Positions 26,338-38,064 of a DNA stretch of 64,000 bases are shown here, piece by piece (position 1 is the first letter of the stretch; every line of letters begins with the position of its first letter). Position numbers and translations under genes: made by a program. The notes under the pieces are model-generated. The model did not search any database. It saw nothing but the letters and a program-made list of their open reading frames with translations, and had not been told where the DNA came from. The stretch is from an uncultured Ignatzschineria sp. (GTDB taxonomy: Bacteria > Pseudomonadota > Gammaproteobacteria > Cardiobacteriales > Wohlfahrtiimonadaceae), in the NCBI GenBank assembly GCA_945639195.1, contig CALZEE010000007.1, positions 23,210 to 87,209 on the forward strand. The letters are read 5' to 3'.

Positions 26338-27240
26338 TTACATGACTAGATAATAAAACAGGGGCACTGTTAAAAATGATAGAGGGATACCTATTGCTGT
26401 CATAATCGAGGCAAGTTCGCCATCGAGCCCTTTTTCAAGAGCAATAATCACAGCAATGACCATCGGTGCCATTCCCGCCTGCATCAGGACAATCTGATTA
26501 ATATAGATGTTAGGAGATGCATAAATAAAGAGTAAGAATCCGAGCACTAGAAGCGGGAGAATAATGAGTTTAATGGCGAGACCAATCCCCATGTAACCGA
26601 CTAAGCGCTTGTTACTAGGAATTGCTAAACTTGCCCCTACAGAGATCATTGTGAGCGGTGTAATAAGCGCCCCTAAAGATTCCAGAGTATAAGTGACAAA
26701 ATCAGGGTATGTAATAGGTTTTAGGAGGAATGCAAGCACAAGTGCGACGATTGGTGGATACTTCGCTAAAACACGCATATTTTTGACGATAGAGACCTTT
26801 TCACCGCTATAGAAATCCGCAATAAAGGCGCCGAGCGTAAAGAGAAGGATAAAGTTAGACTGATCAATCCAGAGCGCAATCCCTAAATGCTCTTCCGTCC
26901 CCATCATTGCGGTAATAAGCGGAACCCCGACAAAAGAGGTGTTAGCCGTTCCTGCTAGTAATATGAGCGTTCCTGTGGTTATTCTGGACATCGGAACAAA
27001 GAGTTTAATGAGATAAACTAATCCGATAGTGAGAATAAAGAGCACCCAAGGGGAGAGTAGAGGGAATATTGCATCGAATGAAAATGCTTGGGAGTGAACC
27101 TTGTCGAGAATCAGCGCCGGTAGAGCGATTGTGATGGCAACGCGATTGAGAGAGTAGATAAACTGCGCTTTACAAGTAATAGCGTGTGTGACAACTTTTC
27201 CGGCAATAAGACATGCCAGAATGAGGATGATACCATTCAT
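26338..27240 (-). CDS. AEC family (auxin efflux carrier type) permease
   Basis: A 300-aa polytopic inner-membrane protein with about ten hydrophobic segments and the family pattern ANTSFVGVPLITAMMG in the middle, as in bacterial malonate/malate carriers (MdcF, YfdV). Substrate cannot be read from the sequence. It follows nagA on the same strand at a 22-base distance, so it may be co-transcribed with the amino-sugar genes; a transported sugar acid or fermentation product is possible but unproven. Confidence 0.82.
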   Translation of the reverse strand: MNGIILILACLIAGKVVTHAITCKAQFIYSLNRVAITIALPALILDKVHSQAFSFDAIFPLLSPWVLFILTIGLVYLIKLFVPMSRITTGTLILLAGTANTSFVGVPLITAMMGTEEHLGIALWIDQSNFILLFTLGAFIADFYSGEKVSIVKNMRVLAKYPPIVALVLAFLLKPITYPDFVTYTLESLGALITPLTMISVGASLAIPSNKRLVGYMGIGLAIKLIILPLLVLGFLLFIYASPNIYINQIVLMQAGMAPMVIAVIIALEKGLDGELASIMTAIGIPLSFLTVPLFYYLVM

Positions 27241-27262
27241 CAGAGTGACCTTGTGGTGAGAA

Positions 27263-28390
27263 TTATTTTAAAAATACCGGGGTTATTTTATCACTCTCTA
27301 GCTGATTTATCATCGCCTTATATCCTTTTTTTAGATATCCATAAGCGCCGCTTTTGATTAAATTTTCCGGATAAGCCGTTCCCATCGCAATTGCCTCGAC
27401 AAGAGAAATATCGAGATATTTTGCAGAATTAAGAATGGATGTACGCATGTCGACATGCGCGCCTGCGAGAGTCCCTTGCTGATTGGTGAGTCGACCTTCT
27501 TTAACATAGATGGTTTGATCATCTAATACAAACTCTGTTTGTGTTGCCCCCAAAGAACTCATTGCATCACTCACGAGAAACAACGTGCCTTTTGGTTTAC
27601 TTTGGTAGGCAAGTTTCACCATTAAAGGATCAACATGGTAGGTGTCATGAATGATAGATGCGTAGGTCTCCTTTGATTGAATCGCAAAACCTGTTGTTTG
27701 GGGGTTCCGGGATTCCATTTGAGGCATTGCGTTGTAGAGATGCGTAAACCCTTTTAACCCGGCTAAAACAGCATCATGAAGGCATTCTGGAGAGGCTTCC
27801 GTATGACCCGCAAAGACAATGACGCCGGCATTACTGAGTTTTTCGATAAGGGTTAATGGAACCATTTCAGGGGCAAGTGTCACGAATCTTGTAAAGGGCG
27901 CTGCTTCACAAATTTGATCGATAATTTCATCACTCAAAGTGCGAATATTGCCGGCTTTATGAATTCCTTTTCGTTTCACATTGATCATGGGGCCTTCAAT
28001 GTGAATCCCGAGGAGACCTGATATATTTTGCGCATAAGCCTCTTTTACGGCATTCAGTCCCTTAACGATGGTTTCATCATCTGCGGTAATAAGCGTGGGA
28101 AGTAGTGCCGCAGTACCATGGCTTTGGTGTGCTTTTAAGATTGCTTGAATGCCTTGGATCGTTGGGGCATCGTTGAAAAGGATTCCGCCGCCACCATTGA
28201 CTTGAAGATCTATAAATCCCGGCATTAACATTCCCTCACAGTGTTGGATGTGAAAGTCATTGGGGATATTTTGAGTATCGGAGATGCCTATAATGAGGTT
28301 ATCTTCGATTAGCAGTGCGGCATCAGAATGTAAAATAACCCCATCGAAAATCGAAGGGGCTAGTAGGGCAATTTTATGGGACATTTGCAT
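27263..28390 (-). CDS. nagA: N-acetylglucosamine-6-phosphate deacetylase
   Basis: Removes the acetyl group from GlcNAc-6-phosphate, giving GlcN-6-phosphate. The 375-aa amidohydrolase shows GFIDLQVNGGGG, the metal-site region IHIEGP, FAGHTEASPE, TGFTHLYNAM-like KGFTHLYNAM and the catalytic Asp in LVSDAMSS. It follows the SIS-type deaminase gene (131-base gap), which would use its product. In peptidoglycan recycling this pair channels GlcNAc back to glycolysis; AmpG and an amidase are elsewhere in the window. Confidence 0.94.
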   Translation of the reverse strand: MQMSHKIALLAPSIFDGVILHSDAALLIEDNLIIGISDTQNIPNDFHIQHCEGMLMPGFIDLQVNGGGGILFNDAPTIQGIQAILKAHQSHGTAALLPTLITADDETIVKGLNAVKEAYAQNISGLLGIHIEGPMINVKRKGIHKAGNIRTLSDEIIDQICEAAPFTRFVTLAPEMVPLTLIEKLSNAGVIVFAGHTEASPECLHDAVLAGLKGFTHLYNAMPQMESRNPQTTGFAIQSKETYASIIHDTYHVDPLMVKLAYQSKPKGTLFLVSDAMSSLGATQTEFVLDDQTIYVKEGRLTNQQGTLAGAHVDMRTSILNSAKYLDISLVEAIAMGTAYPENLIKSGAYGYLKKGYKAMINQLESDKITPVFLK

Positions 28391-28521
28391 TATTGTTATA
28401 ATCTCGGTCTATTCATGAAGCATGATTCGACAAAGATATCGATCTTTAACGTCAGGGTGCGTTATGGCGCTGATGTGTATTGCAGATTGGAATAAGATCG
28501 ATATCAGTGATAACTGAACAC

Positions 28522-29541
28522 TTAGAGTGTTTCAGTAACTTTTTTAAGATTTGGCGGCACATCCGGATTCAAGCCGCGATGATTCGAGAGTTTCTCAATG
28601 ACGCGATAATATGCGCTAATTTGTACTAATGGCTGCAGCAATGGATGAACCTCAGGAACAACGAGTGTAAATTCATCGTGTGCTTTGCTATCAATCGAGA
28701 AGACGCGAGCCCCATAACCTTCAAGTTTTTTGTTTACTTCTAGGCACGATTCTCTTGAGGCATCAGATCCCACAAAGCTGATGATCGGGTATTGTGAGGA
28801 GATTAATGATACTGAACCATGGAAGATTTCAGAAGCAGAAATACCTTCGGCATGAATCTGGCAAGTTTCTTTAAGTTTAAGTGCCGCTTCTACTGCTGCA
28901 CTCAGACCTACGCCACGACCAATGACAAATAGGTCTTTTGCTAAGGAGAGGTTTTCGATGAGTGCTGGCCATTCGCTATTCACGACTTGATCGAGAGTGA
29001 AGGGAAGGTTCAATAATGCTTCAGCTAATTGACTATCTTCACTCCATGCGGCAAAAATCGCAGCATAGATAGAGAGGCTACCGACGAAGCTTTTAGTTGC
29101 GGCAACGCTTTTTTCTTCACCTGCTTTAATGCCAAAGAGAAAATCACACTCTTTTGCAAGCGGGGATTTTTCATCATTGATGATCCCAATGACTTTCGTC
29201 CCTTGCTCTTTCATCATATGAGCAAAGTTGATGAGATCAGGGCTTTGACCTGATTGAGAGGTCACAATCAAAATCGCATTATCAGCAATTAGGGGTTGTT
29301 TGTAGATTGTTGAAAGAGAGGGCGCTGCAACGGATACAGGGATACCTAAGCCTGTTTCAAAAAGGTATTTGCCGTAGATAGACGCATTGTATGAGCTACC
29401 ACGACCGAGAGTAATAACTTGGGTCGGTTTCGCTTTTTGAAGGTATTCTGCCAATGCGATTAAAGTAGCGGCATTTGCTTCGTGTTGTCGTTCAATTACA
29501 TTAGGAATATCTAAGATTTCCTTAGCCATATAGGTCGACAT
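28522..29541 (-). CDS. SIS-domain glucosamine-6-phosphate deaminase (NagB-II type)
   Basis: A 339-aa protein with two SIS sugar-isomerase domains and no glutaminase domain, so it is not GlmS itself. Phosphosugar loops are TLGRGSSYNAS, VTSQSGQSPDLI and AATKSF. The C-terminal end PDVPPNLKKVTETL is shared with GlmS and NagB-II. NagB-II enzymes replace the unrelated NagB and convert GlcN-6-phosphate to fructose-6-phosphate and ammonia. Position just before nagA fits. An AgaS-like deaminase or isomerase is the alternative. AAGGAA precedes the ATG on the minus strand. Confidence 0.82.
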   Translation of the reverse strand: MSTYMAKEILDIPNVIERQHEANAATLIALAEYLQKAKPTQVITLGRGSSYNASIYGKYLFETGLGIPVSVAAPSLSTIYKQPLIADNAILIVTSQSGQSPDLINFAHMMKEQGTKVIGIINDEKSPLAKECDFLFGIKAGEEKSVAATKSFVGSLSIYAAIFAAWSEDSQLAEALLNLPFTLDQVVNSEWPALIENLSLAKDLFVIGRGVGLSAAVEAALKLKETCQIHAEGISASEIFHGSVSLISSQYPIISFVGSDASRESCLEVNKKLEGYGARVFSIDSKAHDEFTLVVPEVHPLLQPLVQISAYYRVIEKLSNHRGLNPDVPPNLKKVTETL

Positions 29542-29558
29542 TATTACGTTCCTTTCTC

Positions 29559-30461
29559 TTATTGATCCGAAGAGGATCTGTTTTGTTGTGATTTTTGGAG
29601 TTGTTTGTTACCTACAAAATCTTTTACAAATTGATAGGCAACTCGTCCACTGCGAGAACCTCGCATTTGTGAAAATTGTAGTGCAGCGCGCTCCACATCT
29701 TCTGTATACATAATCTCTGAACTAAACTCTTGTAGCCAGTTTTTAACAATGGCGAGATACTCTTTTTGTGAATAGGGATAGCAACTAATCCATAGACCAA
29801 AGCGTTCAGAGAGGGATATTTTTTCTTCAATAGCTTCTTGAGGATGAATCTCTTTTGCTTCGTATTGACCAATATTATCTTGCATTGATTCAGGGAGAAG
29901 ATGTCTTCTATTAGAGGTTGCATATAAGAGGATATTGGGAGAAGGACTAGAGAGAGAGCCATCTAGCATTGCTTTTAAGGGCTTGTAAGCCGGATCGCCT
30001 GCCTCAAATGAGAGATCATCGCAAAAGATAATGAAGTAGTGCGGGGCATCTTCTAAAATTGAGAGGAGTTCTGGAAGGTCGGTTAAATCATCGCTATCGA
30101 TTTCGACCATTTTGAGATTTTGCGAGTGATAATTAGCTAGAACAGCTTTAACAATAGAAGATTTTCCTGTGCCTCTAGAGCCCGTTAGTAATACATTGTT
30201 CGCAGAGAATCCAGCAATAAATTGCTCGGTATTTTGTCTAATAAGGGCTATTTGGCGATCAATTCCCATGAGTTGGGTGAAATTGATATGAGCAGGATTT
30301 TTAATGGGGTGCAACGTGCCAAATGAAGAGTGCTTTTTTTTCACCCAACGAAAAGCTGATGCGTCATTAAAATTAATTGTGCTTTGATCTGGCGGAAGTA
30401 GGGGATCTAATCGATCCAATGTCTGGGAAATTTTTTCCAGAAAAGGGAGTAACCTATGCAT
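29559..30461 (-). CDS. DUF815 family ATP-binding protein
   Basis: A 300-aa AAA-like ATPase of the DUF815 family. Walker A is TGSRGTGKSS, a Walker B-like stretch is FIIFCDDLSFE, and the sensor-like YATSNRRHLLPE follows. DUF815 proteins are widespread but poorly understood. It is 17 bases upstream of the SIS deaminase and 62 bases after accA, so it probably belongs to the same transcript. Gln/Ser-rich last 15 residues look disordered. Confidence 0.88.
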   Translation of the reverse strand: MHRLLPFLEKISQTLDRLDPLLPPDQSTINFNDASAFRWVKKKHSSFGTLHPIKNPAHINFTQLMGIDRQIALIRQNTEQFIAGFSANNVLLTGSRGTGKSSIVKAVLANYHSQNLKMVEIDSDDLTDLPELLSILEDAPHYFIIFCDDLSFEAGDPAYKPLKAMLDGSLSSPSPNILLYATSNRRHLLPESMQDNIGQYEAKEIHPQEAIEEKISLSERFGLWISCYPYSQKEYLAIVKNWLQEFSSEIMYTEDVERAALQFSQMRGSRSGRVAYQFVKDFVGNKQLQKSQQNRSSSDQ

Positions 30462-30523
30462 CGTGCTTTTCCTCTACTTCGCCAATATGATCAAATATTC
30501 ACTTGTTATAAGAGATATCGGGC

Positions 30524-31486
30524 TTATTTAGTCTTAAACTGACCAAAAGCCATGATTTTCTCATAACGTTTTTCAAGTAACTCATCAACAGACAATGCTG
30601 AGAGTTGATCCAGAGAATCGGTAATCTCTTTTTTAAGATTATCACTCATCTCTTTATAATCACGATGAGCACCACCCTTAGGTTCAGTGATAATCGTATC
30701 AATGAGTTTCGCATTCATGTTTTTATCAGCTGTAACACCCATTGCTTCAGCTGCTTCTTTATTTTTCTCAGCACTTTTCCAGAGAATAGAAGCGCAGCCT
30801 TCAGGAGAGATAACAGAGTAGATTGCATATTGAAGCATCATTACTTTGTCGCCTACAGCAATTGCAAGCGCACCACCCGAGCCGCCTTCACCAGTAACAG
30901 TGCAGACAACCGGCACACGAAGTTTACTCATTTCAAGTAAGTTACGTGCAATCGCTTCGCTTTGGCCGCGCTCTTCAGCACCAATTCCTGGGTAAGCCCC
31001 TGGTGTATCAATAAACGTTACGATTGGTACATTGAAACGCTCAGCAAGCTTCATTAAGCGAAGCGCTTTACGATAACCCTCTGGACGTGGCATACCAAAG
31101 TTACGTTTAATTTTTTCTTTAGTATCACGGCCTTTTTGATGACCAATGACCATGACTGAACGACCATTAATTCTTGCAAGACCACCAACAATAGCTGCAT
31201 CATCAGCATAAGTACGATCACCATGAAGCTCTTGGAAATCATCACAAATAAGGCTGATGTAGTCTAAAGTGTAAGGACGTAATGGGTGACGCGCTAATTG
31301 TGTCACTTCCCATGATGAAAGCTTTGAGAAAATTTGCTCAAGCTTTGCATTTTTCTTTTTAACTAATGCATCAATTTTGTCAGAAACATCAATATCCGCA
31401 TCTTGAGCCCAGTTTTTAAGCTCATTAATTTTGGTTTGAAGCTCGTAAATCGGAGCTTCAAAATCTAGGTGATTCGTATTCAACAC
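30524..31486 (-). CDS. accA: Acetyl-CoA carboxylase carboxyltransferase subunit alpha
   Basis: With AccD it transfers the carboxyl group from biotin to acetyl-CoA, the first step of fatty acid synthesis. The 320-aa protein has the family start [17 protein letters not shown], the core [51 protein letters not shown] and [11 protein letters not shown]. accD is not nearby. It lies 70 bases after the DAHP synthase gene on the minus strand. Confidence 0.97.
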   Translation of the reverse strand: MLNTNHLDFEAPIYELQTKINELKNWAQDADIDVSDKIDALVKKKNAKLEQIFSKLSSWEVTQLARHPLRPYTLDYISLICDDFQELHGDRTYADDAAIVGGLARINGRSVMVIGHQKGRDTKEKIKRNFGMPRPEGYRKALRLMKLAERFNVPIVTFIDTPGAYPGIGAEERGQSEAIARNLLEMSKLRVPVVCTVTGEGGSGGALAIAVGDKVMMLQYAIYSVISPEGCASILWKSAEKNKEAAEAMGVTADKNMNAKLIDTIITEPKGGAHRDYKEMSDNLKKEITDSLDQLSALSVDELLEKRYEKIMAFGQFKTK

Positions 31487-31556
31487 AATACTCCTAAGAA
31501 AATCGTCGATATGCCCTATAAAATACCATATCTTAAGGTAATAGTAAGCTAAAGAA

Positions 31557-32921
31557 TTATACGCGAGCAGGAATCTTTTCGCGATGTTCTTTTAACTTAG
31601 AGGAGATCTGGAATGCAAGTTCCAAGCTCTGCTGAGCATTCAGACGCGGGTCACAATGAGTATGGTAACGATCTTCAAGGTCTTTAGAGGTGATATTTTG
31701 ACCACCGCCGAGGCATTCTGTGACATCGGTTCCTGTCATTTCAAAGTGAACGCCACCTGCATATGTTCCTTCTACATTATGAGCATCAAAGAAGTTCACA
31801 ACTTCAGCGAGGATTTGATCAAATGGGCGTGTTTTGTAGCGGTTATCAGTGATGGTATTACCATGCATAGGGTCGCAGCTCCAAACAACATTACGGCCTT
31901 CGTTTTTAACAACACGAAGAAGACGGGGAAGATGTTCTAAAATATTGTCGGCGCCCATACGTGTAATCAGTGTGAGTTTACCCGGTTCATTTGAGGGATT
32001 AAGCGTATCAATTAAGCGGATAAGTTCATCGTCACTCATTTTTTGGCTTACTTTTACGCCAATAGGGTTCGCAATGCCTTTCGCAAAATGAACATGTGCA
32101 CCATCTAATTGACGGGTTCTTTCACCGATCCAAACCATATGAGCAGACGTATTGTACCAGTCGCCTGTTGTTGAGTCTGTACGGGTCATTGCCTCTTCAT
32201 AACCTAAAAGGAGCATCTCATGAGAGGTAAAGTATTCAGTTTCACGAATAATGGCATTATTCGGATCAACGCCACAAGCTTGCATAAATTTAAGCGCTTC
32301 TTGGATACGCATTGCAAGATCAATGTAGCGTTCTGCTTGTGGGGAGTTTTCTACAAAACTCATTGTCCATCTTTGCACACGATGAAGGTCAGCGTAACCC
32401 CCTTTTGCGAATGCGCGAAGAAGGTTCAGCGTAAGACCTGATTGTGCATAGGCTTGCCATAAACGTTCAGGATCTGGCTCTCGAGCTTCAGGTGTAAAGT
32501 CGATACCATTCACGATATCGCCTCTATAGCTTGGAAGTGTGACGCCATCAATTGTTTCAGTATCAGAAGAGCGCGGTTTTGCAAATTGTCCGGCAATACG
32601 ACCTACTTTAATGACAGGGCTACTTGCGGCAAATGTCATTGTCACTGCCATTTGAAGTAAGACGCGGAATGTATCACGAATATTATCTGAACTAAAATCT
32701 GCAAAGCTCTCAGCGCAGTCACCGCCTTGAAGAAGGAAGGCTTTTCCATAAACCGCATCAGCAAGTTGTGCTTTGAGTGATCGTGCTTCACCAGCAAAGA
32801 CAAGCGGTGGTGCTTTACGAAGGCGCTCTTCAACGCTTTTCACTGCGGCACTGTCTTTGTAGTTTGGTAACTGTACTGCGGGGAAGTCTCTCCAACTGGA
32901 TGGGGTCCAAATCTGGCTCAT
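31557..32921 (-). CDS. 3-deoxy-7-phosphoheptulonate synthase, class II
   Basis: First enzyme of the shikimate pathway: PEP plus erythrose-4-phosphate gives DAHP. The 454-aa protein is the plant/actinobacterial type II form, not the AroFGH type. Motifs include [12 protein letters not shown] near the start, QGGDCAESF, the phosphate-binding [12 protein letters not shown], and [10 protein letters not shown]. Feedback behaviour cannot be read from the sequence. It may be the first gene of the minus-strand run leading to accA. Confidence 0.95.
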   Translation of the reverse strand: MSQIWTPSSWRDFPAVQLPNYKDSAAVKSVEERLRKAPPLVFAGEARSLKAQLADAVYGKAFLLQGGDCAESFADFSSDNIRDTFRVLLQMAVTMTFAASSPVIKVGRIAGQFAKPRSSDTETIDGVTLPSYRGDIVNGIDFTPEAREPDPERLWQAYAQSGLTLNLLRAFAKGGYADLHRVQRWTMSFVENSPQAERYIDLAMRIQEALKFMQACGVDPNNAIIRETEYFTSHEMLLLGYEEAMTRTDSTTGDWYNTSAHMVWIGERTRQLDGAHVHFAKGIANPIGVKVSQKMSDDELIRLIDTLNPSNEPGKLTLITRMGADNILEHLPRLLRVVKNEGRNVVWSCDPMHGNTITDNRYKTRPFDQILAEVVNFFDAHNVEGTYAGGVHFEMTGTDVTECLGGGQNITSKDLEDRYHTHCDPRLNAQQSLELAFQISSKLKEHREKIPARV

Positions 32922-33116
32922 AATATATTCCTGTTTTATCTTTTTATTGGTTCAAATTTGTTGTTTTATATTTTGTAAATATTTCTTCTGACCTACTAGT
33001 TATATTGAAGCTATCTGTTTTTTGCAAGTCTGAAGCGGTTTGATAGGTGATTAAAGATGATTTTAATCTTAAAGAGATGGATAAATTCTATAACTCATTC
33101 ATCTTTTATAAGCGTT

Positions 33117-33150
33117 AAAAAAATGCCTTAAGATCTTTCGCTTAAGGCAT
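33117..33150 (-). terminator. Terminator of ilvIHC
   Basis: atgccttaag (33123-33132) and cttaaggcat (33141-33150) form a perfect 10-bp stem. On the minus strand it is followed by T7 and lies about 60 bases after the ilvC stop. Confidence 0.92.
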
Positions 33151-33211
33151 CCTTTAATTCTAAATAACGCTGCTCTTGAAGGGATCAGACGTTCACTTTT
33201 AAAGTGTTTAT

Positions 33212-34324
<1,113 letters not shown>

Positions 34325-34333
34325 CTATGCGCT

Positions 34334-34846
34334 TTAAAGCGTTAAACCTTTTGCACCGCGGACAAGTCCTAGTGCACCTGATCGTACAATTTCGATGATC
34401 TCAAAATCTCTCACAGCGACAATAAAGGCATCGAGTTTTTCTTGAGTTCCTGTCATTTCGATTGTGTACGATAGGGGGGTTACATCAATGATACGACCTC
34501 TAAACATCTCGTTGATACGGAAGAGTTCTGATCGGTTCTGGCCTTCAGCTGGAATCTTAATCAGCATCATTTCACGCTCAACATAAGCACTATCGCAAAG
34601 ATCTGTAAGTTTGACAACATCAATCAGTTTATTGAGTTGTTTAACGATCTGTTCAACAACATGGTTGTTGGCAATAGTCACTAAAGTGAGTCGCGAAAGC
34701 GACGGATCATCCGTAGGGGCAACACAGAGGCTCTCAATGTTGTATCCACGTGCGGAAAATAGGTTTACTACTCTTGAAAGTGCGCCGGCTTCGTTCTCCA
34801 TTAAGATCGAAATAATATGACGCGAAGTTTCTGTATTAAATGTCAT
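34334..34846 (-). CDS. ilvH: Acetolactate synthase small (regulatory) subunit
   Basis: Valine-binding regulatory subunit. The 170-aa protein has the N-terminal ACT domain (ISILMENEAGALSRVVNLFSARGYNIESL, VAPTDDPSLSRLTL), with a C-terminal ACT-like domain following (FRGRIIDVTPLSYTIEMTG). It matches E. coli IlvH closely. It starts 11 bases after ilvI, which implies co-translation of the two subunits. Confidence 0.96.
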   Translation of the reverse strand: MTFNTETSRHIISILMENEAGALSRVVNLFSARGYNIESLCVAPTDDPSLSRLTLVTIANNHVVEQIVKQLNKLIDVVKLTDLCDSAYVEREMMLIKIPAEGQNRSELFRINEMFRGRIIDVTPLSYTIEMTGTQEKLDAFIVAVRDFEIIEIVRSGALGLVRGAKGLTL

Positions 34847-34857
34847 CTTTTTCTCCC

Positions 34858-36600
34858 TTAAACTTGGCTTAAGCCTTCTTTTAACGTATTTTCCATTTTA
34901 TCGCGGCCCGCTAAGATCATTTCGTGATGACCTTTACCAGCAGGAATCATTGGGTAAACATTCTCGCCAGGGTCCGTAATAAAATCGAGGAATATGGTTT
35001 TATCTTTCTGTTTGAAAGCTTCTCTAAGAGCGGGTTCAACATCACTTGGTTTATGAACTTGAATACCGCTATGACCATAAGCCTCAGCTAATTTAACGAA
35101 ATCTGGAAGCGAGTCAAAGTAACTCATGCAGTAACGCTTTTGGAAGAAGAATTCTTGCCATTGACGTACCATTCCGAGATATCCGTTATTGAGGTTAATA
35201 ATTTTTACAGGTGAACAATACTGAAGCATTGTTGAGAGCTCTTGGAGCATCATCTGGATACTTCCATCCCCTGTAATACAAGCAACATCTCTATCTGGGC
35301 GAGCAATCTTTGCACCCATTGCTGCCGGTAAACCGAAGCCCATGGTGCCAAGTCCTCCTGAGTTGAGCCACTGACGTGGTTCATCAAAAGGATAGTATTG
35401 CGCAGCCCACATCTGATGTTGACCTACATCTGAAGTCACAATAGCTCTACCTTCTGTGACTTCAAAAAGTTTTTCTACGACAAACTGAGGCTTGATAATT
35501 ACATCACTCTTCTCATAATCGAGAGAGCGCATATCACGCCACTCTTCGATTTGATCCCACCATTTTTTGAGTTCTGCTTGATTCAATGTTCCTTGTTTTT
35601 CAGCATGGATTGCATTGAGTTCTTCAAGAACAGGTTGGAGCTGTCCAACAATTGGGAGATCAACTGCCACATTTTTGGCGATAGATGAAGGATCCACATC
35701 CACATGGATGATTTTCGCATGCGGGCAGAAAGTTTCTAATGTACCAGTAATTCGGTCATCGAAACGAGCGCCAAGCGCAACGAGAACATCGCAGTGATGC
35801 ATTGCCATGTTTGCTTCATAAGTTCCATGCATGCCGAGCATACCAAGGAACTGCTTGTCTGTTCCTTCATAAGCACCTAGTCCCATTAAGGTACTGGTGA
35901 TAGGAAGATTTAAATCTTTTACAAATTGACGAAGTTCATTATGTGCTTCGCCAATAATGATCCCGCCCCCTGTATAGACCATTGGACGTTCGGCTTGCAT
36001 GATTAAATCATAAGCACGAGCAATCTGTTTTGAGTGGCCTTTGACAGTTGGGTTATAAGAGCGCATGGCGATCTCTTCTGGGTACTCAAATTCTGTTTCA
36101 TGGACCGTAATATCTTTTGGAAGGTCAATGACAACTGGGCCAGGGCGACCTGTTGTAGCGATATAAAACGCTTTTTTTATCGTGAGTGCTAGATCTTTAA
36201 CATCTTTCACTAAGAAGTTATGTTTGACACATGGAAGGGTAATTCCGACAGTATCAACTTCTTGGAATGCGTCATTCCCAATTAAGCTTGTGGCGACTTG
36301 TCCTGAGAAGACAATCATTGGGATTGAATCCATATAAGCAGTTGCAATACCGGTAACAGCATTTGTCAGTCCAGGGCCTGAGGTCACTAAGACGACGCCT
36401 GGTTTTCCTGTTGTGCGCGCATAACCATCTGCAGCATGCGTTGCTGCTTGTTCATGGCGGACAAGAATGTGTTCGATTTTGTCTTGTTTATAAATCTCGT
36501 CGTATAAGGGTAATACGGCACCGCCAGGGTAGCCGAAGATACACTCCACATTTTCCTTGATTAAGGAGTGGATAACGATTTCTGCACCGCTTAATTTCAC
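34858..36600 (-). CDS. ilvI: Acetolactate synthase large (catalytic) subunit
   Basis: A ThDP- and FAD-dependent enzyme that condenses pyruvate with pyruvate or 2-ketobutyrate. The 580-aa protein has the catalytic Glu region VRHEQAATHAADGYAR, the FAD domain, and the ThDP-binding GDGSIQMMLQEL...NNGYLGMVRQWQ. The GTG start at 36600 has GAGGAG five bases upstream. It is the first gene of ilvIHC. A 12-codon ORF with three Ile codons lies in the leader, but no attenuator fold is evident. Confidence 0.96.
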   Translation of the reverse strand: MKLSGAEIVIHSLIKENVECIFGYPGGAVLPLYDEIYKQDKIEHILVRHEQAATHAADGYARTTGKPGVVLVTSGPGLTNAVTGIATAYMDSIPMIVFSGQVATSLIGNDAFQEVDTVGITLPCVKHNFLVKDVKDLALTIKKAFYIATTGRPGPVVIDLPKDITVHETEFEYPEEIAMRSYNPTVKGHSKQIARAYDLIMQAERPMVYTGGGIIIGEAHNELRQFVKDLNLPITSTLMGLGAYEGTDKQFLGMLGMHGTYEANMAMHHCDVLVALGARFDDRITGTLETFCPHAKIIHVDVDPSSIAKNVAVDLPIVGQLQPVLEELNAIHAEKQGTLNQAELKKWWDQIEEWRDMRSLDYEKSDVIIKPQFVVEKLFEVTEGRAIVTSDVGQHQMWAAQYYPFDEPRQWLNSGGLGTMGFGLPAAMGAKIARPDRDVACITGDGSIQMMLQELSTMLQYCSPVKIINLNNGYLGMVRQWQEFFFQKRYCMSYFDSLPDFVKLAEAYGHSGIQVHKPSDVEPALREAFKQKDKTIFLDFITDPGENVYPMIPAGKGHHEMILAGRDKMENTLKEGLSQV

Positions 36601-36780
36601 AGGATCTCCTCTCTTTTAAATATATATCATCGATCAAATGAGTATCGATAGTCACTTTACATCTTGTTCAAAGATCATTATTAATATCATTATCTTAGAA
36701 ATTGAACGATTGATGTAAAGCGTAGTGGTTATTTTAGTTTGTTATTTTATCCGATGGTTTATCAGAACGAATGGCCAAAC

Positions 36781-38064
36781 TTAAAACGCTTCTATGCGAA
36801 TAAATTTCGCCGCTTCGACACTCTCATTTAACATAGCATTATTAATGAGTTTTTCTACACTTTCTTCAACTGTTTTTTCAGTGAGAATGATAATGCTTTG
36901 ATTCTCTTTGTAAAGTTTAATTTCAAACGGTGATTTTAATGCATCTGCTGCAATGACATTTAATTGCTCGATAAGCGCATTGCTATCGGCGTCCTCGAGA
37001 TATTGAACATTAATATAAAAGTTTGACGAGAATTGTTTTTGATCAATAATCGGCAATGACTTTAGTGCTGAATTCTTGAAACCAAGCGAAGGTGCACTCA
37101 TTTTAATCTGCTGGTTATGAATAATTTCAATAAGATCCGCAACAACGGCTGAAGCTGTTGCTTCACTTCCGGCACCACGTCCGCTCATAAATTGTTCACC
37201 AACAGCATTTCCTTGGATAAAGACACCATTTAAAACGCCATTCACATTCGCAAACGGATGTGAAAGCGGCACAAGTGTAGGGTGAACTCTTAATTCAATC
37301 CCTTGAGTGCTTTTACGGGCAATTCCGAGGTGTTTAATCGCGTAGCCTTCAGCGTGGCTGATGGTAATGTCGGCAGCCGTTAATGTGTCGATCCCTTCCG
37401 CGTAAATCGCATTGAAGTTTAGCGGTGTTCCAAAAGCAGTAGAGGCTAAGATCGTGAGCTTATGGGCAGCATCAATTCCTTTAATATCAAAAGTAGGATC
37501 CGCTTCAGCATAACCAAGCGCTTGCGCTTCTTTTAAGCAGACATCAAACGCAACGCCTTTTTCACTCATTTCAGTCAGAATGTAATTAGATGTACCGTTA
37601 ATAATCCCCATGACAGAATCGATGTTATTGGCAGCTAATCCTTCACGAAGCACTTTTAAAATCGGAATTCCTCCGGCAACAGATGCTTCAAATCGTAAAA
37701 ATACACCATTAGCTTCAGCAAGCTGAAGGAGTTCATTGCCATGTGTTGCAATCAACTCTTTATTCGCTGTAATCACTGATTTTTTATTATTCAGCGCAGT
37801 CTTAATATAGGTAAGGGCGGGTTCTATGCCGCCAATAAGCTCAATAACGATATCAATATCATGGTTGCTAATAATCTCATCAATATTGGTGGTGAGATTT
37901 AACTGGTGGGGGTTGTCTCTTTCAAGTGTCCGCACAAAGACTTTCTCTATGACAGGGGTTTGAGAGATACGACGGGCAATTTCTTGCGCATTTTTTGTTA
38001 ATACAGCAGCAACACCAGAGGCGACAGTGCCAAGACCAATTAGTCCTACTTTAAGAGGCTCCAT
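36781..38064 (-). CDS. hom: Homoserine dehydrogenase
   Basis: Reduces aspartate semialdehyde to homoserine, the branch toward threonine and methionine. The 427-aa monofunctional form has the NAD(P) loop VGLIGLGTVASGVA, the catalytic domain with NGTSNYILTEM and EAQALGYAEADPTFDI, and a C-terminal ACT domain (about residues 345-427). It is not fused to aspartokinase, and thrB/thrC are not adjacent. Confidence 0.96.
   Translation of the reverse strand: MEPLKVGLIGLGTVASGVAAVLTKNAQEIARRISQTPVIEKVFVRTLERDNPHQLNLTTNIDEIISNHDIDIVIELIGGIEPALTYIKTALNNKKSVITANKELIATHGNELLQLAEANGVFLRFEASVAGGIPILKVLREGLAANNIDSVMGIINGTSNYILTEMSEKGVAFDVCLKEAQALGYAEADPTFDIKGIDAAHKLTILASTAFGTPLNFNAIYAEGIDTLTAADITISHAEGYAIKHLGIARKSTQGIELRVHPTLVPLSHPFANVNGVLNGVFIQGNAVGEQFMSGRGAGSEATASAVVADLIEIIHNQQIKMSAPSLGFKNSALKSLPIIDQKQFSSNFYINVQYLEDADSNALIEQLNVIAADALKSPFEIKLYKENQSIIILTEKTVEESVEKLINNAMLNESVEAAKFIRIEAF

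Noticed and set aside
36660..36710. Twelve-codon minus-strand ORF MILIMIFEQDVK in the ilvI leader, a possible attenuator peptide
   Set aside because: Only three Ile, one Leu and one Val codon, no ribosome site and no terminator/antiterminator stems downstream.
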